A program made the translations under genes and the position numbers. The notes beneath the pieces were generated by a model. That model had not been told where the DNA came from. It searched no databases and saw nothing but the letters and a program-made list of their open reading frames with translations. Shown here piece after piece: positions 24,125 through 31,565 of a stretch of 34,254 nucleotides of DNA. How positions within the stretch are numbered: position 1 is the first letter of the stretch; each line of letters starts with the position of its first letter. The stretch is from CAZZBK01 sp964652155 (GTDB taxonomy: Bacteria > Planctomycetota > Planctomycetia > Pirellulales > PNKZ01), in assembly GCA_964652155.1 (NCBI GenBank), contig CAZZBK010000055.1, positions 1 through 34,254 of the forward strand, written 5' to 3'.

Positions 24125-25582
24125 ATGGCGGATGGGACCATTGTCGCACCGGGAGTCAGCCTGCGTCAGGCATTGCCGAGCGCGCTCATCAGCGGCGGCG
24201 ATGTGCGCGTGCGCGGTTGCTGCACCGAACCGGGCCATTGTCGCGGCGGCGATTTGTTCGTGAGCTTCGATAACGACCCGCTCGACGTCGCCGAGGCGAT
24301 TGCCCACGGCGCGGTTGCGGTGCTCAGCGAGCAGAACGTGCGCGGGCTGCGGGTGCCGGTCGCCAAGGTGACCAATCTCCGCGCCGCGTTCGGGCGAATC
24401 TGCCAGGCACTCGTTCAATACCCTTGCCGCGACCTGCGCGTCGTCGGCGTCACCGGCTCCAGCGGCAAGACCGTGACCGCCCGACTCATTGCCGATATCC
24501 TCAACGAGGCCGGCTACGACACGGCCGCGCTCGGCTCGGGTGGCTGTTTTGACGGCGCGAGCTGGTCGAGCCCCTCGCTGCATCCGCTGCCCGTCGCCCA
24601 ATGGCTGCGACGCTCGCTCGCGCAGGGCTGCTCGCATGCCGTGCTCGAAATGACCGCCGCGGCGCTGGCTCAATCGCACTTCTCCGGCATCGAGCTCGAC
24701 GTGCTGTGCCTGAATGCCATGCGGCACGAGGGACGCTCGCGGCATGGCGATTGGACCACCACGGTGCTCGAGCATTTGCGTCCCGAAGGGTTTGCGGTCG
24801 TCAACGCCGACGACCCCGCGTCTCGTCCGTTGCTACACGAGTTGGACGGGCCGGTGTTGACCGTGGGCATTGAGCAACCGGCCGAAGTGCAGGCCGTGCC
24901 GCTCGAACAGCACGCCAGCGAGCAGTTGTTTCTGCTCTGCAACGGGCGATACAACGTGCCGGTGCGAACCAGCCTGGTCGGCCGCGCTAACCTGTATCAC
25001 CTCATCACGGCGGCGGCGGTCGGACTGGTCTACGGCATCGAGTTGCCGACGATCGTGCGCGGCCTGGAACGAGTACAACGGGTCGCCGGTCGACTCGATC
25101 GGATCGAGTGCGGCCAAACGTTCGGTGTGTTCGTCGACGAAGCGTCGACGCCGACGGCACTCGAGTCGTGCCTGGACACGCTACGGCCGCTCACCTCGGG
25201 GCGATTGATTTGCGTCTTTGCCGGACAATCACGTTCCTCGCACGAGTGGCAACAACTGGGACACATCGTCGAGAGCGCCGCCGATGTCGCGGTGCTCACG
25301 ACCGCCAACTCGACAAACACGAGCCACGAAGCGATGGCGCTCGACGTGCAAAGCGGCTTCGACGACCCGAACCGCTGCCACATCATTCCTCAGCGTCCAG
25401 GGGCCATTCGCTGGGCGTTGGACTTGGCCGAGCCAGGCGACTGCGTGCTGATCGCCGGCCAACGCGCGTGTGTGTACACCGGGCAACATTCAACACCTGA
25501 TGACATGACAGATCGCGGCGTGGCCGAGGCGTGCCTGTACGAAATGGCCGCGCGGCAACGATCGCTCCGACGAGCCGCTTGA
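24125..25582 (+). CDS. MurE-like Mur ligase family protein with altered active site
   Basis: A 485-residue homologue of UDP-MurNAc-tripeptide ligase MurE with all three domains. The P-loop GVTGSSGKT (108-116) is intact, and strands around EMTAAALAQSHFSGIELDVL and FAVVNADDP follow MurE order. The functional motifs, however, are replaced. The DHLDYH region reads MRHEGRSRH, and the segment with the carbamylated lysine is shortened. DYAHTPD reads DEASTPT (338-344), GCGGDRDKGKR reads AGQSRSSHEW, DNPR (the diaminopimelate-selecting site) reads ANST (394-397), and GKGHE reads GQRAC. It probably binds ATP but should not make tripeptide in the usual way. GGAGG nine bases before ATG 24125 supports this start. 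The MurF-like gene begins 11 bases after its stop. Confidence 0.85.
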   Translation: MADGTIVAPGVSLRQALPSALISGGDVRVRGCCTEPGHCRGGDLFVSFDNDPLDVAEAIAHGAVAVLSEQNVRGLRVPVAKVTNLRAAFGRICQALVQYPCRDLRVVGVTGSSGKTVTARLIADILNEAGYDTAALGSGGCFDGASWSSPSLHPLPVAQWLRRSLAQGCSHAVLEMTAAALAQSHFSGIELDVLCLNAMRHEGRSRHGDWTTTVLEHLRPEGFAVVNADDPASRPLLHELDGPVLTVGIEQPAEVQAVPLEQHASEQLFLLCNGRYNVPVRTSLVGRANLYHLITAAAVGLVYGIELPTIVRGLERVQRVAGRLDRIECGQTFGVFVDEASTPTALESCLDTLRPLTSGRLICVFAGQSRSSHEWQQLGHIVESAADVAVLTTANSTNTSHEAMALDVQSGFDDPNRCHIIPQRPGAIRWALDLAEPGDCVLIAGQRACVYTGQHSTPDDMTDRGVAEACLYEMAARQRSLRRAA

Positions 25583-25593
25583 GCAACACCACC

Positions 25594-26757
25594 ATGATCA
25601 CCACCCTCAGCATTCACCGCGGCGACGAGCCACAGTCCCTCGATCGCCTGACCGCGCTCAGCGAGATCTGCTCCCCCAGCGAGCGTGTCATTATCGTCGC
25701 TGGCAGCCACGGCAAGTCGACCACCTGCGACATGATTCGCGCCGTGTTGGGCCCTCAGCGGGCTCGCCCCACCACGGTCGATACGGCAGCGTCGCCGTGG
25801 GGAGCCGCCGCGCGTCAACTGGCCGCGTCGAGCAGCTACGCCACGACGGTTATCGAGTTCACCGGAGCCGAGCCCGACGAGATCGCGGGCTGGGCGCGTG
25901 AATGTCGGCCACAACTCGTGTGCGTCACCCGCTGCGACGACGCCGCGGGTTCGACGCAGCAACTCGCCACACTCACCGCGCTGCTGCACTCGCTGCCAGA
26001 GACCGGAGTGGCCATCCTCAACGTCGACGACCCGCAAGTCCGCCGCGCCGCGCAACACTGCCGTGCCCGGATCGTTTGGGTCGGCCGCTCCATGGACAGC
26101 AGTTGGGAAGTAACAAACATTCGATGCGAGCATCGGACGCTGCAATTCACGATCGACGGCCACACACTGAGCGTGAGCGACTGCGGCCGGCACCTATTGC
26201 CCGCGGCGCTCAGTGCCGTGGTGGTCGGCCGTCACTTTGGCCTCGACTGGGACGTCGTCGCGGCGGGCCTGGCACGGTTCCGCACGCCGGAAGGTTGTTG
26301 CCACGTCGAGGATCTCGGCGGCATCACGCTGATTGACGACACGTACAATGCCGACGCAACGGCGGCTGCGGTGGCGCTCGAGTTGATGCACGACCTCCCC
26401 TCGGCCTCTCGGCGCGTGGTGGTCTGTGGCGGCTTGACCTGCCACGGTCAGTTGGCGATCGACGCGGCCGACGAGCTGGGTCGACACGTGGTCCATGTCG
26501 CTGGCGCAGACTTGCTGCTGGCTTGCGGACCGCAAGCGCAGCGCGTGGCCGACGCGGCTTGCGCGGCCGGCATGAGTTGCGAGTGCGCAATGGCGGTCGA
26601 GACCCCCGAGGCCGCGGCGCGGCAACTCGGCGGCATCCTGCGGAGTGGCGACAGCGTGCTGATCCTCGGCATCCGCGGGCTCGCCATGCAACGCTGTGTC
26701 GACGAGCTGCGGGCGCTGTGCCTGACGACCGATCATGTCCCACGCCTGGCGGCATAA
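25594..26757 (+). CDS. MurF-like Mur ligase family protein, N-terminal domain missing, altered active site
   Basis: A 387-residue homologue of MurF (D-Ala-D-Ala adding ligase). The P-loop VAGSHGKST begins near residue 35, whereas a full MurF reaches it near residue 105, so the N-terminal UDP-substrate domain is absent. The central and C-terminal domains align well: IEFTGAEPDEIAGW, ILNVDDP, and IDDTYNADATAAAVAL (retaining DDxYNA). Several motifs are changed: AHLE becomes CDDA, the carbamyl-lysine position is lost, the RHNxxNALAA segment becomes RHLLPAALSA, the GR of the hinge becomes CC, and KGSR becomes GIRG. It is likely to bind nucleotide, but the substrate must differ or catalysis is lost. 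It lies 11 bases after the MurE-like gene, clearly in the same operon. Confidence 0.83.
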   Translation: MITTLSIHRGDEPQSLDRLTALSEICSPSERVIIVAGSHGKSTTCDMIRAVLGPQRARPTTVDTAASPWGAAARQLAASSSYATTVIEFTGAEPDEIAGWARECRPQLVCVTRCDDAAGSTQQLATLTALLHSLPETGVAILNVDDPQVRRAAQHCRARIVWVGRSMDSSWEVTNIRCEHRTLQFTIDGHTLSVSDCGRHLLPAALSAVVVGRHFGLDWDVVAAGLARFRTPEGCCHVEDLGGITLIDDTYNADATAAAVALELMHDLPSASRRVVVCGGLTCHGQLAIDAADELGRHVVHVAGADLLLACGPQAQRVADAACAAGMSCECAMAVETPEAAARQLGGILRSGDSVLILGIRGLAMQRCVDELRALCLTTDHVPRLAA

Positions 26758-26950
26758 GCCACACCCCAGCGGAGAGTCTGTCCTGACAAGCAATTTTCCA
26801 AACTAATGTGAGAGCTTCACCGATGGCATGCAGGGTTGCGGGACCCGCGTGTGCCGCCCCCCTCCTGGGTCGGAGCATCGAGCTTGATGGTCGTGGTTTC
26901 TGGGTCAATCACGCTGTCAAGTGCTTCTCGGTGGAGTCTCTTTGACTGAG

Positions 26951-26980
26951 CGTCGGAGCGATGGTCACATCGCTCCGACG
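26951..26980 (+). other. Perfect 13-bp hairpin
   Basis: The arms 26951-26963 and 26968-26980 are perfectly complementary around a GTCA loop. TGAG before and CTCA after extend the stem past one bulged T. No T-run follows, so it is not a standard intrinsic terminator. It could be an attenuator-like or mRNA-stabilising structure, or a palindromic repeat. Confidence 0.6.
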
Positions 26981-26995
26981 TCTCAGGGATCACCG

Positions 26996-27040
26996 AATCG
27001 ACGGTGGTTGCGATTCGCCTGGATCGCGCCACCGTCGATT
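26996..27040 (+). other. 17-bp two-block hairpin in the MraY-like gene leader
   Basis: AATCGACGGTGG (26996-27007) pairs with 27029-27040, and an inner GCGAT (27010-27014) pairs with 27023-27027, leaving an 8-base loop. It ends 33 bases before the MraY-like ATG, where it could influence translation or transcript stability. Only a short T-stretch follows. Confidence 0.55.
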
Positions 27041-27073
27041 TGACTTTCTCGATAGACCAAAGGCCGCGCCGTC

Positions 27074-28192
27074 ATGATCGAATACGCATTGCGACTGCTC
27101 GCAAGCTGGGGCGTGCCGATCGAGCCTGACTGCGCCGAGGCACTCTGGTTTCGCATGGCCATCGCGGCACTCGTTGGTTTGCTGATGACGCTCAACTCGG
27201 GGCAGCGGTGCATCGAGTGGTTGCAACGACAGTCGCTCGCCGCCGCCGATCGCCAACGCCCTTTCCAACCCCATGAGCGCGTCGCGCCGACGATGGGGGG
27301 CATGTTCCTCGTCTCGGCACTCATCATCGTCATCGTCCTGTGCTGCGATTGGCGCAATCGAGTCATCTGGCTTGCCACCGCGCTGCTGGCCATGCTCGGC
27401 ATGCTCGCCACGGGCGAGGACCTCACCAAGTTGCGAGCGCCACGCCTGCGCATCGGAGGCTTCAGTCGCGTGCTGGCACAGTCGCTCGTCGTGCTGCCAA
27501 TCACCTGGCTGCTCTACTTGCACTACGATGCTTGGCCCGCGGCGCAGGACTTTCAACTGCCGCTGCTTGATACGTGGAACTGGGGCGGTTGGTTCGTCCC
27601 GATCGCCATGTTTGTATTGATTATATCCGCCAGCGCGTGCAACGCGACCGATCAAAGCGACGGCTTGGCTGCGGGTTGCGCGGCGCTCGCTTCGCTGGGC
27701 CTCTCGGTGCTCGCCTACTGGGTCGGCGACGTTGACTGGTCCGAGCGGCTCAACCTGATTCACATCGCCGATGCCCGCGAGCTGGCCGTGCTGCTGCTGG
27801 CCGTGACGGGGCTGAGCGTGGGCTTTCTGCGGTTTAACGGCCCGCCGGCGCGAGTGCATCTGGGGATGAGCGGCACGCTGCCGCTGGGGGCGTTGTTGGG
27901 ATTTGTCGCCGTCGCGCTGCGGATGGAATGGGCCTGGCTCGTCATCGGCGGCGTGTTTGCCCTGCAAGCGATCAGCGCGGCCACGCAGATTCCGTTCTTC
28001 GCTTGGGGTGATGGCCCAAGCGCGCTCGCGGAGAGCCACTTGAACGCCTGGCTGCGGCTGCGACGAACCTGGTATGTGGCGGTCGGCTGCGCCGTGATTG
28101 GCTTGGCGCTGGTGCGTGTGCAGAGCTGGCACGCATTCTCTCCTGGCGCGAATGTCGAGTTCGCGCAGCAATCACTCTCCACGCGCCGCTGA
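27074..28192 (+). CDS. MraY-like membrane protein with substituted catalytic aspartates
   Basis: A 372-residue polytopic membrane protein (about ten helices), clearly derived from MraY, the phospho-MurNAc-pentapeptide transferase. RVAPTMGGM (69-77) matches the RGTPTMGG loop. The final third (VGFLRFNGPPARVHLG, then GFVAVALRMEWAWLVIGGVFALQAIS) matches MraY strongly. The catalytic positions differ: the Asp-Asp pair reads Glu115-Asp116, NLTDGLDG reads TDQSDGLAAG, the essential Asp of FMGDxGS is Met265 (GMSGT), and the HHH loop keeps one histidine (SHLNAW). It therefore probably cannot carry out normal lipid I synthesis. Its end overlaps the convergent PEP-hydrolase-family gene by 21 bases. It may be a repurposed phospho-sugar transferase or a non-catalytic partner. 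Confidence 0.85.
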   Translation: MIEYALRLLASWGVPIEPDCAEALWFRMAIAALVGLLMTLNSGQRCIEWLQRQSLAAADRQRPFQPHERVAPTMGGMFLVSALIIVIVLCCDWRNRVIWLATALLAMLGMLATGEDLTKLRAPRLRIGGFSRVLAQSLVVLPITWLLYLHYDAWPAAQDFQLPLLDTWNWGGWFVPIAMFVLIISASACNATDQSDGLAAGCAALASLGLSVLAYWVGDVDWSERLNLIHIADARELAVLLLAVTGLSVGFLRFNGPPARVHLGMSGTLPLGALLGFVAVALRMEWAWLVIGGVFALQAISAATQIPFFAWGDGPSALAESHLNAWLRLRRTWYVAVGCAVIGLALVRVQSWHAFSPGANVEFAQQSLSTRR

Positions 28193-29029
28193 CCCGCCGC
28201 GGAAGCGCAGTCGCACGAACTCGGCGACCCGATCGCGAATGGCGGGCTCGACGGGCAAGCGTTCCATGCTGCTGGCCCCGTAGAAGCCGACGACCCCTTC
28301 GGTGCGATCGAGCACGTACTGCGCGTCGGCCGGCTCGGCGATCGGGCCACCATGACAGAGCACCAGAATCTCGCGGGTCACGCGCTTGGCCGCGTCGCAC
28401 ATGGCCTGCACCAGACGCGGAGCGTCGAGCAATGGGACCGCGGTGCTCGCGCCGATCGTCCCCTTGGTGGTCAATCCCAGGTGCGGTATCAGAACATCCG
28501 CGCCGGCCTCGGCCATCGCGCGGGCCTCGTCCGGGTTGAAGCAGTAGGGGGTCGTGAGCAGGTTCATCTCGTGGGCCGTGCGGATCATGTCGACTTCGAG
28601 TCCGTAGCCCATGCCGGTCTCTTCCAGATTCGTGCGGATGAGACCGTCGAAGAGTCCCACGGTGGGAAAATTTTGCACGCCCGAGAACCCGGCCGCGTCG
28701 ACCTCGCGCAAGAACAGCTTCATGAGGCGAAACGGATCGGTGCCGCAGACACCGGCCAACACCGGAGTGTGACTCACGACGGGCAACACCTCGCGGGCCA
28801 TGTCCATTACGATGGCGTTGGCGTCGCCATAGGGGAGCATGCCGGCGAGCGAGCCGCGGCCGGCCATGCGGAAACGACCTGAGTTGTAAATGACGAGCAG
28901 GTCGATCCCGCCCGCCTCGGACATCTTGGCGCTCAGACCGGTGCCGGCTCCGCCGCCGACGATGGGTTGCCCCGCCGCGACCTTGGCGCGGAGGCGATCG
29001 AGTATCTCGCTGCGTGAAAAGAGCCCCAT
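28172..29029 (-). CDS. Phosphoenolpyruvate hydrolase family TIM-barrel protein
   Basis: A 285-residue TIM-barrel protein of the PEP_hydrolase family (formerly 'TIM-barrel signal transduction protein'). Characteristic pieces are IVGGGAGTGLSAKMSEAGGIDLLVIYNSGRFRM near the start, the MLPYGDANAIVMDMAREVLPVV segment, VCGTDPFRLM, GVQNFPTVGLFDG, and the closing GFYGASSMERLPVE. Relatives are related to PEP mutase/isocitrate lyase-type barrels, and the real substrate in this family is poorly known. It is cytosolic. The gene is divergent from the FKBP gene and overlaps the end of the MraY-like gene by 21 bases, tail to tail. Confidence 0.88.
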   Translation of the reverse strand: MGLFSRSEILDRLRAKVAAGQPIVGGGAGTGLSAKMSEAGGIDLLVIYNSGRFRMAGRGSLAGMLPYGDANAIVMDMAREVLPVVSHTPVLAGVCGTDPFRLMKLFLREVDAAGFSGVQNFPTVGLFDGLIRTNLEETGMGYGLEVDMIRTAHEMNLLTTPYCFNPDEARAMAEAGADVLIPHLGLTTKGTIGASTAVPLLDAPRLVQAMCDAAKRVTREILVLCHGGPIAEPADAQYVLDRTEGVVGFYGASSMERLPVEPAIRDRVAEFVRLRFRGGSAARGE

Positions 29030-29261
29030 GACGCTTGCTCCATCCAGATCGTTACAGGCTGAAAACGCTGGCTATTTTGTCATGGACGCTGGCCTAATGT
29101 CGAGCGGCAAACCGCGGCTGAAATAGTGGATCGCGTTATTCTGCCCTATCCGAAGGGGTGCGCCAGCCTGTACAATTGATCGCTTACATCCTACCCTCGG
29201 TACGGTGCATCGCATTTGCGCGCGCCTCGAACTCCCTCCTGCCAGTTACAAGGAATTGGTC

Positions 29262-29945
29262 ATGCATCGTGTCATTCTCTGCTTGGGCGCGGTCTTGCTT
29301 GTCGGAACCCTGCTCCAAGCCCAACAGCAAGGTGGTACCCCTGTGCCCAACGCCGCGAACGATTTGCGCCAGAAAGTCGGCTATATGATTGGCTTCAACA
29401 TGGGCCAGCAGCTCAGCCGCGACAAGATCGACGTCGATACCGAAACGCTGCTCAAAGGCATCCGCGACGCGGTCGGCGGTGCCAAGTCACCGTACACCGA
29501 CGAGCAAGTTCGCCAGGCGTTTACTGAGTTCCGCACGATCATGGCCAACCGCGGCAAGCAAGAGGGGGAAGCGTTCCTCACCAAGAACAAGACCGCCCCG
29601 GGCATTGTCGCACTGCCGAGCGGCCTGCAATACAAGATCCTCAAGCAAGGCACGGGCAAGACCCCCAAGGCCAGCGACACGGTGACGACCCACTATAAGG
29701 GCCAGTTGCTCGACGGCACGGTGTTCGACAGCTCGGTCGATCGCGGCCAACCCGCTTCGTTCCCGGTGACGGGCGTGATCAAGGGTTGGGTCGAGGCGTT
29801 GCAGTTGATGAAGGTCGGCGACAAGTGGCAACTCTTCATTCCGTCGGAGCTCGGCTACGGTGCCCAGGGAACTCCCGACGGCACAATTCCGCCCCACTCG
29901 GTGCTCACGTTTGAGATCGAGCTGCTCAGCATCGCGGGTCAATAA
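29262..29945 (+). CDS. Exported FKBP-type peptidyl-prolyl isomerase (FkpA/Mip-like)
   Basis: A 227-residue protein. A signal peptide covers about 1-21, the helical dimerisation domain FKBP_N about 32-110 (LRQKVGYMIGFNMGQQL), and the FKBP domain about 120-225. Active-site positions are recognisable: Tyr145, Phe155-Asp156, Val172-Ile173, Trp176, Tyr199 and Phe217. It speeds proline isomerisation during folding of exported proteins. AAGGA seven bases before the ATG supports this start. The ABM-domain gene begins 2 bases after its stop, so the pair is an operon. Confidence 0.93.
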   Translation: MHRVILCLGAVLLVGTLLQAQQQGGTPVPNAANDLRQKVGYMIGFNMGQQLSRDKIDVDTETLLKGIRDAVGGAKSPYTDEQVRQAFTEFRTIMANRGKQEGEAFLTKNKTAPGIVALPSGLQYKILKQGTGKTPKASDTVTTHYKGQLLDGTVFDSSVDRGQPASFPVTGVIKGWVEALQLMKVGDKWQLFIPSELGYGAQGTPDGTIPPHSVLTFEIELLSIAGQ

Positions 29946-29947
29946 GC

Positions 29948-30256
29948 ATGATCCACGTCATTGCCACGATCCAACTCGCCGCGGGGACGCGCGGCGAGTT
30001 CCTCAAGCACTTTCACGCCCTGATGCCCAAGGTGCATGCCGAGGCGGGGTGCATCGAGTACGGACCGACGGTCGACGTCGCCGCCGGATTACCCAACCAG
30101 CTTGGGCCGCGCGGCGATGTGGTCGTGGTGGTCGAGAAATGGGCGAGCCTCGCCGCGCTGCAAGCGCACCTCGTGGCTCCGCACATGACTGACTACCGCG
30201 TACACGTCAAGCCGCTGGTGCAGAGCGTCGAACTGCAAGTGCTCGAAGCCGCGTAA
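29948..30256 (+). CDS. ABM-domain quinol monooxygenase-like protein (YgiN type)
   Basis: A 102-residue ferredoxin-fold protein of the antibiotic-biosynthesis-monooxygenase family. Visible hallmarks are IATIQLAAGTRGEFLKHFHALMPKVHAEAGCIEYGP, VVVVEKWASLAALQAHLVAPHM and the VELQVLE end. Relatives oxidise quinol-like compounds or act as small cofactor-free oxygenases, usually as dimers. It starts 2 bases after the FKBP stop. The reaction is unknown. Confidence 0.88.
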   Translation: MIHVIATIQLAAGTRGEFLKHFHALMPKVHAEAGCIEYGPTVDVAAGLPNQLGPRGDVVVVVEKWASLAALQAHLVAPHMTDYRVHVKPLVQSVELQVLEAA

Positions 30257-30275
30257 CACGGAGTGATTGTGGTCT

Positions 30276-30317
30276 CCCTTCTCCCTCTGGGAGAAGGTGC
30301 CCGAAGGGCGGATGAGG
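30276..30317 (-). repeat. REP-like palindromic repeat, copy 2 (inverted)
   Basis: On the minus strand it reads CCTCATCCGCCCTTCGGG, then CACCTTCTCCCAGAGGGAGA. The small CTCCC/GGGAG hairpin and the CCCTTCGGG core match copies 1 and 3. It is the left arm of an inverted pair with 30378-30420. Confidence 0.6.
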
Positions 30318-30377
30318 GTGGTTCGCGGCATCGCATCGGATAGACTATAGGCTGGTTGTTGTTGCGCCTCCGTGTCT

Positions 30378-30420
30378 CCTCACCTGGCCTTCGGCCTTCC
30401 TCTCCCAAAGGGAGAGGAGT
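30378..30420 (+). repeat. REP-like palindromic repeat, copy 3
   Basis: It reads CCTCACCTGGCCTTCGGCC, then a CCTCTCCCAAAGGGAGAGG hairpin. With copy 2 it forms an inverted pair across a 60-base spacer between the ABM-domain gene and xdhC. Confidence 0.6.
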
Positions 30421-30452
30421 TTGCACAACTCGCGTCTTGGGGTTGGTTCCGC

Positions 30453-31550
30453 ATGTCATCGTTTCGTGATCTGCTGGTTGAATTGCTCGCGCGACTCGGG
30501 TCGGGACAAAGCGTCGTCTACTGTCGGCTCGTCGAGACCCGCGGCAGCACGCCGCAGAAGTCGGGCGCGACGATGCTCGTGTTTCCTGACGGTTCGCAGG
30601 CCGGCACGCTCGGCGGTGGTTGCGTCGAGGCTGAAGTTAAACGCCGCGCCTTGGCTAGCTTCGCACAGGGGCTCGCCGAGATCGCCAGCTTTCAACTCGA
30701 TAGCGACTACGGTTGGGACGACGGCCTGATCTGCGGCGGTCGCATGCAGGTGCTGATCGACCCGCTAAGCCCCCAAGACGACGTCGGCTATTTTCGCCTT
30801 CTGCTTGAGCGGATCGAAGCCGCTCAGGGGAGCATGGAAGCGGTGGCCTACGACGCCGACAAGGTTTCGATCGCGATACCGGCGTGCTGGCTGCTCGATG
30901 AGTCGGGACACGTGCTCGAGTCGCGCCATGTCGACCGCGCCGCCGCCGTCCCCTCGACCTTGCTCGAACATTTGCCCGTGCTCAGCGAGCGTCCGCGCCC
31001 CACGGCACAGCACGGCATCACGTATCTGCCGCAACTTCCCCGCTGTCGGCTGCTGATTGTCGGCGGCGGTCACATTGGCCAGTCGGTGGCTCAACTTGCC
31101 GCCGAGGTCGACTTCGATATCTGGGTGCTCGACGACCGGCGGGAGTATATCACGGCCGAGCGGTTTCCCAAGGCGGTCGAGCGGCTGTGCGGCCCGATCG
31201 GCGCCACGCTCCGCGAACTCGCCATCACGCCCGAGACGTACTGTCTGATCGTGACGCGCGGACATAACCACGACGAGGAAGCGCTGTATCATCTCTGCGA
31301 TCGTGGTGCCTGCTACGTGGGGATGATCGGCAGTCGCCGCAAGATCAAGTTGATTTTCGACGACCTGGAGTCGCAGGGCATCTCGCCCGAGGTGCTCGCC
31401 AAAGTGTACGCGCCCTTGGGTATCGAGATTGGCTCGCAGAGCGTGATGGAGATCACGATCAGTATCTTGGCCGAGTTGATTGCCCATCGCAACCGGCACG
31501 GCGAGATCCCTGGCCGACCGGCGAGCGTGTACACGAGCGAACCTCGCTAG
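30453..31550 (+). CDS. xdhC: XdhC/CoxI family molybdenum-hydroxylase maturation protein
   Basis: A 365-residue protein. The N-terminal XdhC_CoxI domain is recognisable by VETRGSTPQKSGATMLV, GTLGGGCVEAEV and GLICGGRMQVLIDP. The C-terminal XdhC_C domain is a Rossmann fold with GGGHIGQ at 204-210, VLDDRREYITAERFP, VTRGHNHDEEAL and GMIGSRRK. The family delivers sulfurated molybdenum cofactor to xanthine dehydrogenase or CO dehydrogenase-type enzymes. MocA follows 15 bases later, a usual partner, but no hydroxylase gene is in the window. ATG 30453 is chosen; the longer frame from 30372 reads through the REP-like repeat. Confidence 0.92.
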   Translation: MSSFRDLLVELLARLGSGQSVVYCRLVETRGSTPQKSGATMLVFPDGSQAGTLGGGCVEAEVKRRALASFAQGLAEIASFQLDSDYGWDDGLICGGRMQVLIDPLSPQDDVGYFRLLLERIEAAQGSMEAVAYDADKVSIAIPACWLLDESGHVLESRHVDRAAAVPSTLLEHLPVLSERPRPTAQHGITYLPQLPRCRLLIVGGGHIGQSVAQLAAEVDFDIWVLDDRREYITAERFPKAVERLCGPIGATLRELAITPETYCLIVTRGHNHDEEALYHLCDRGACYVGMIGSRRKIKLIFDDLESQGISPEVLAKVYAPLGIEIGSQSVMEITISILAELIAHRNRHGEIPGRPASVYTSEPR

Positions 31551-31565
31551 GCCGGAGTGACGACC

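Larger units (their letters stand above)
26758..27073. other. Intergenic region with two hairpins before the MraY-like gene
   Basis: This 316-base stretch between the MurF-like and MraY-like genes has no credible reading frame. Its second half holds two consecutive strong inverted repeats (listed separately); the first half shows nothing I can name. Confidence 0.55.

Noticed and set aside
26951..26980. Intrinsic terminator after the MurF-like gene
   Set aside because: The stem is perfect but is not followed by a T-run and lies almost 200 bases after the stop codon.
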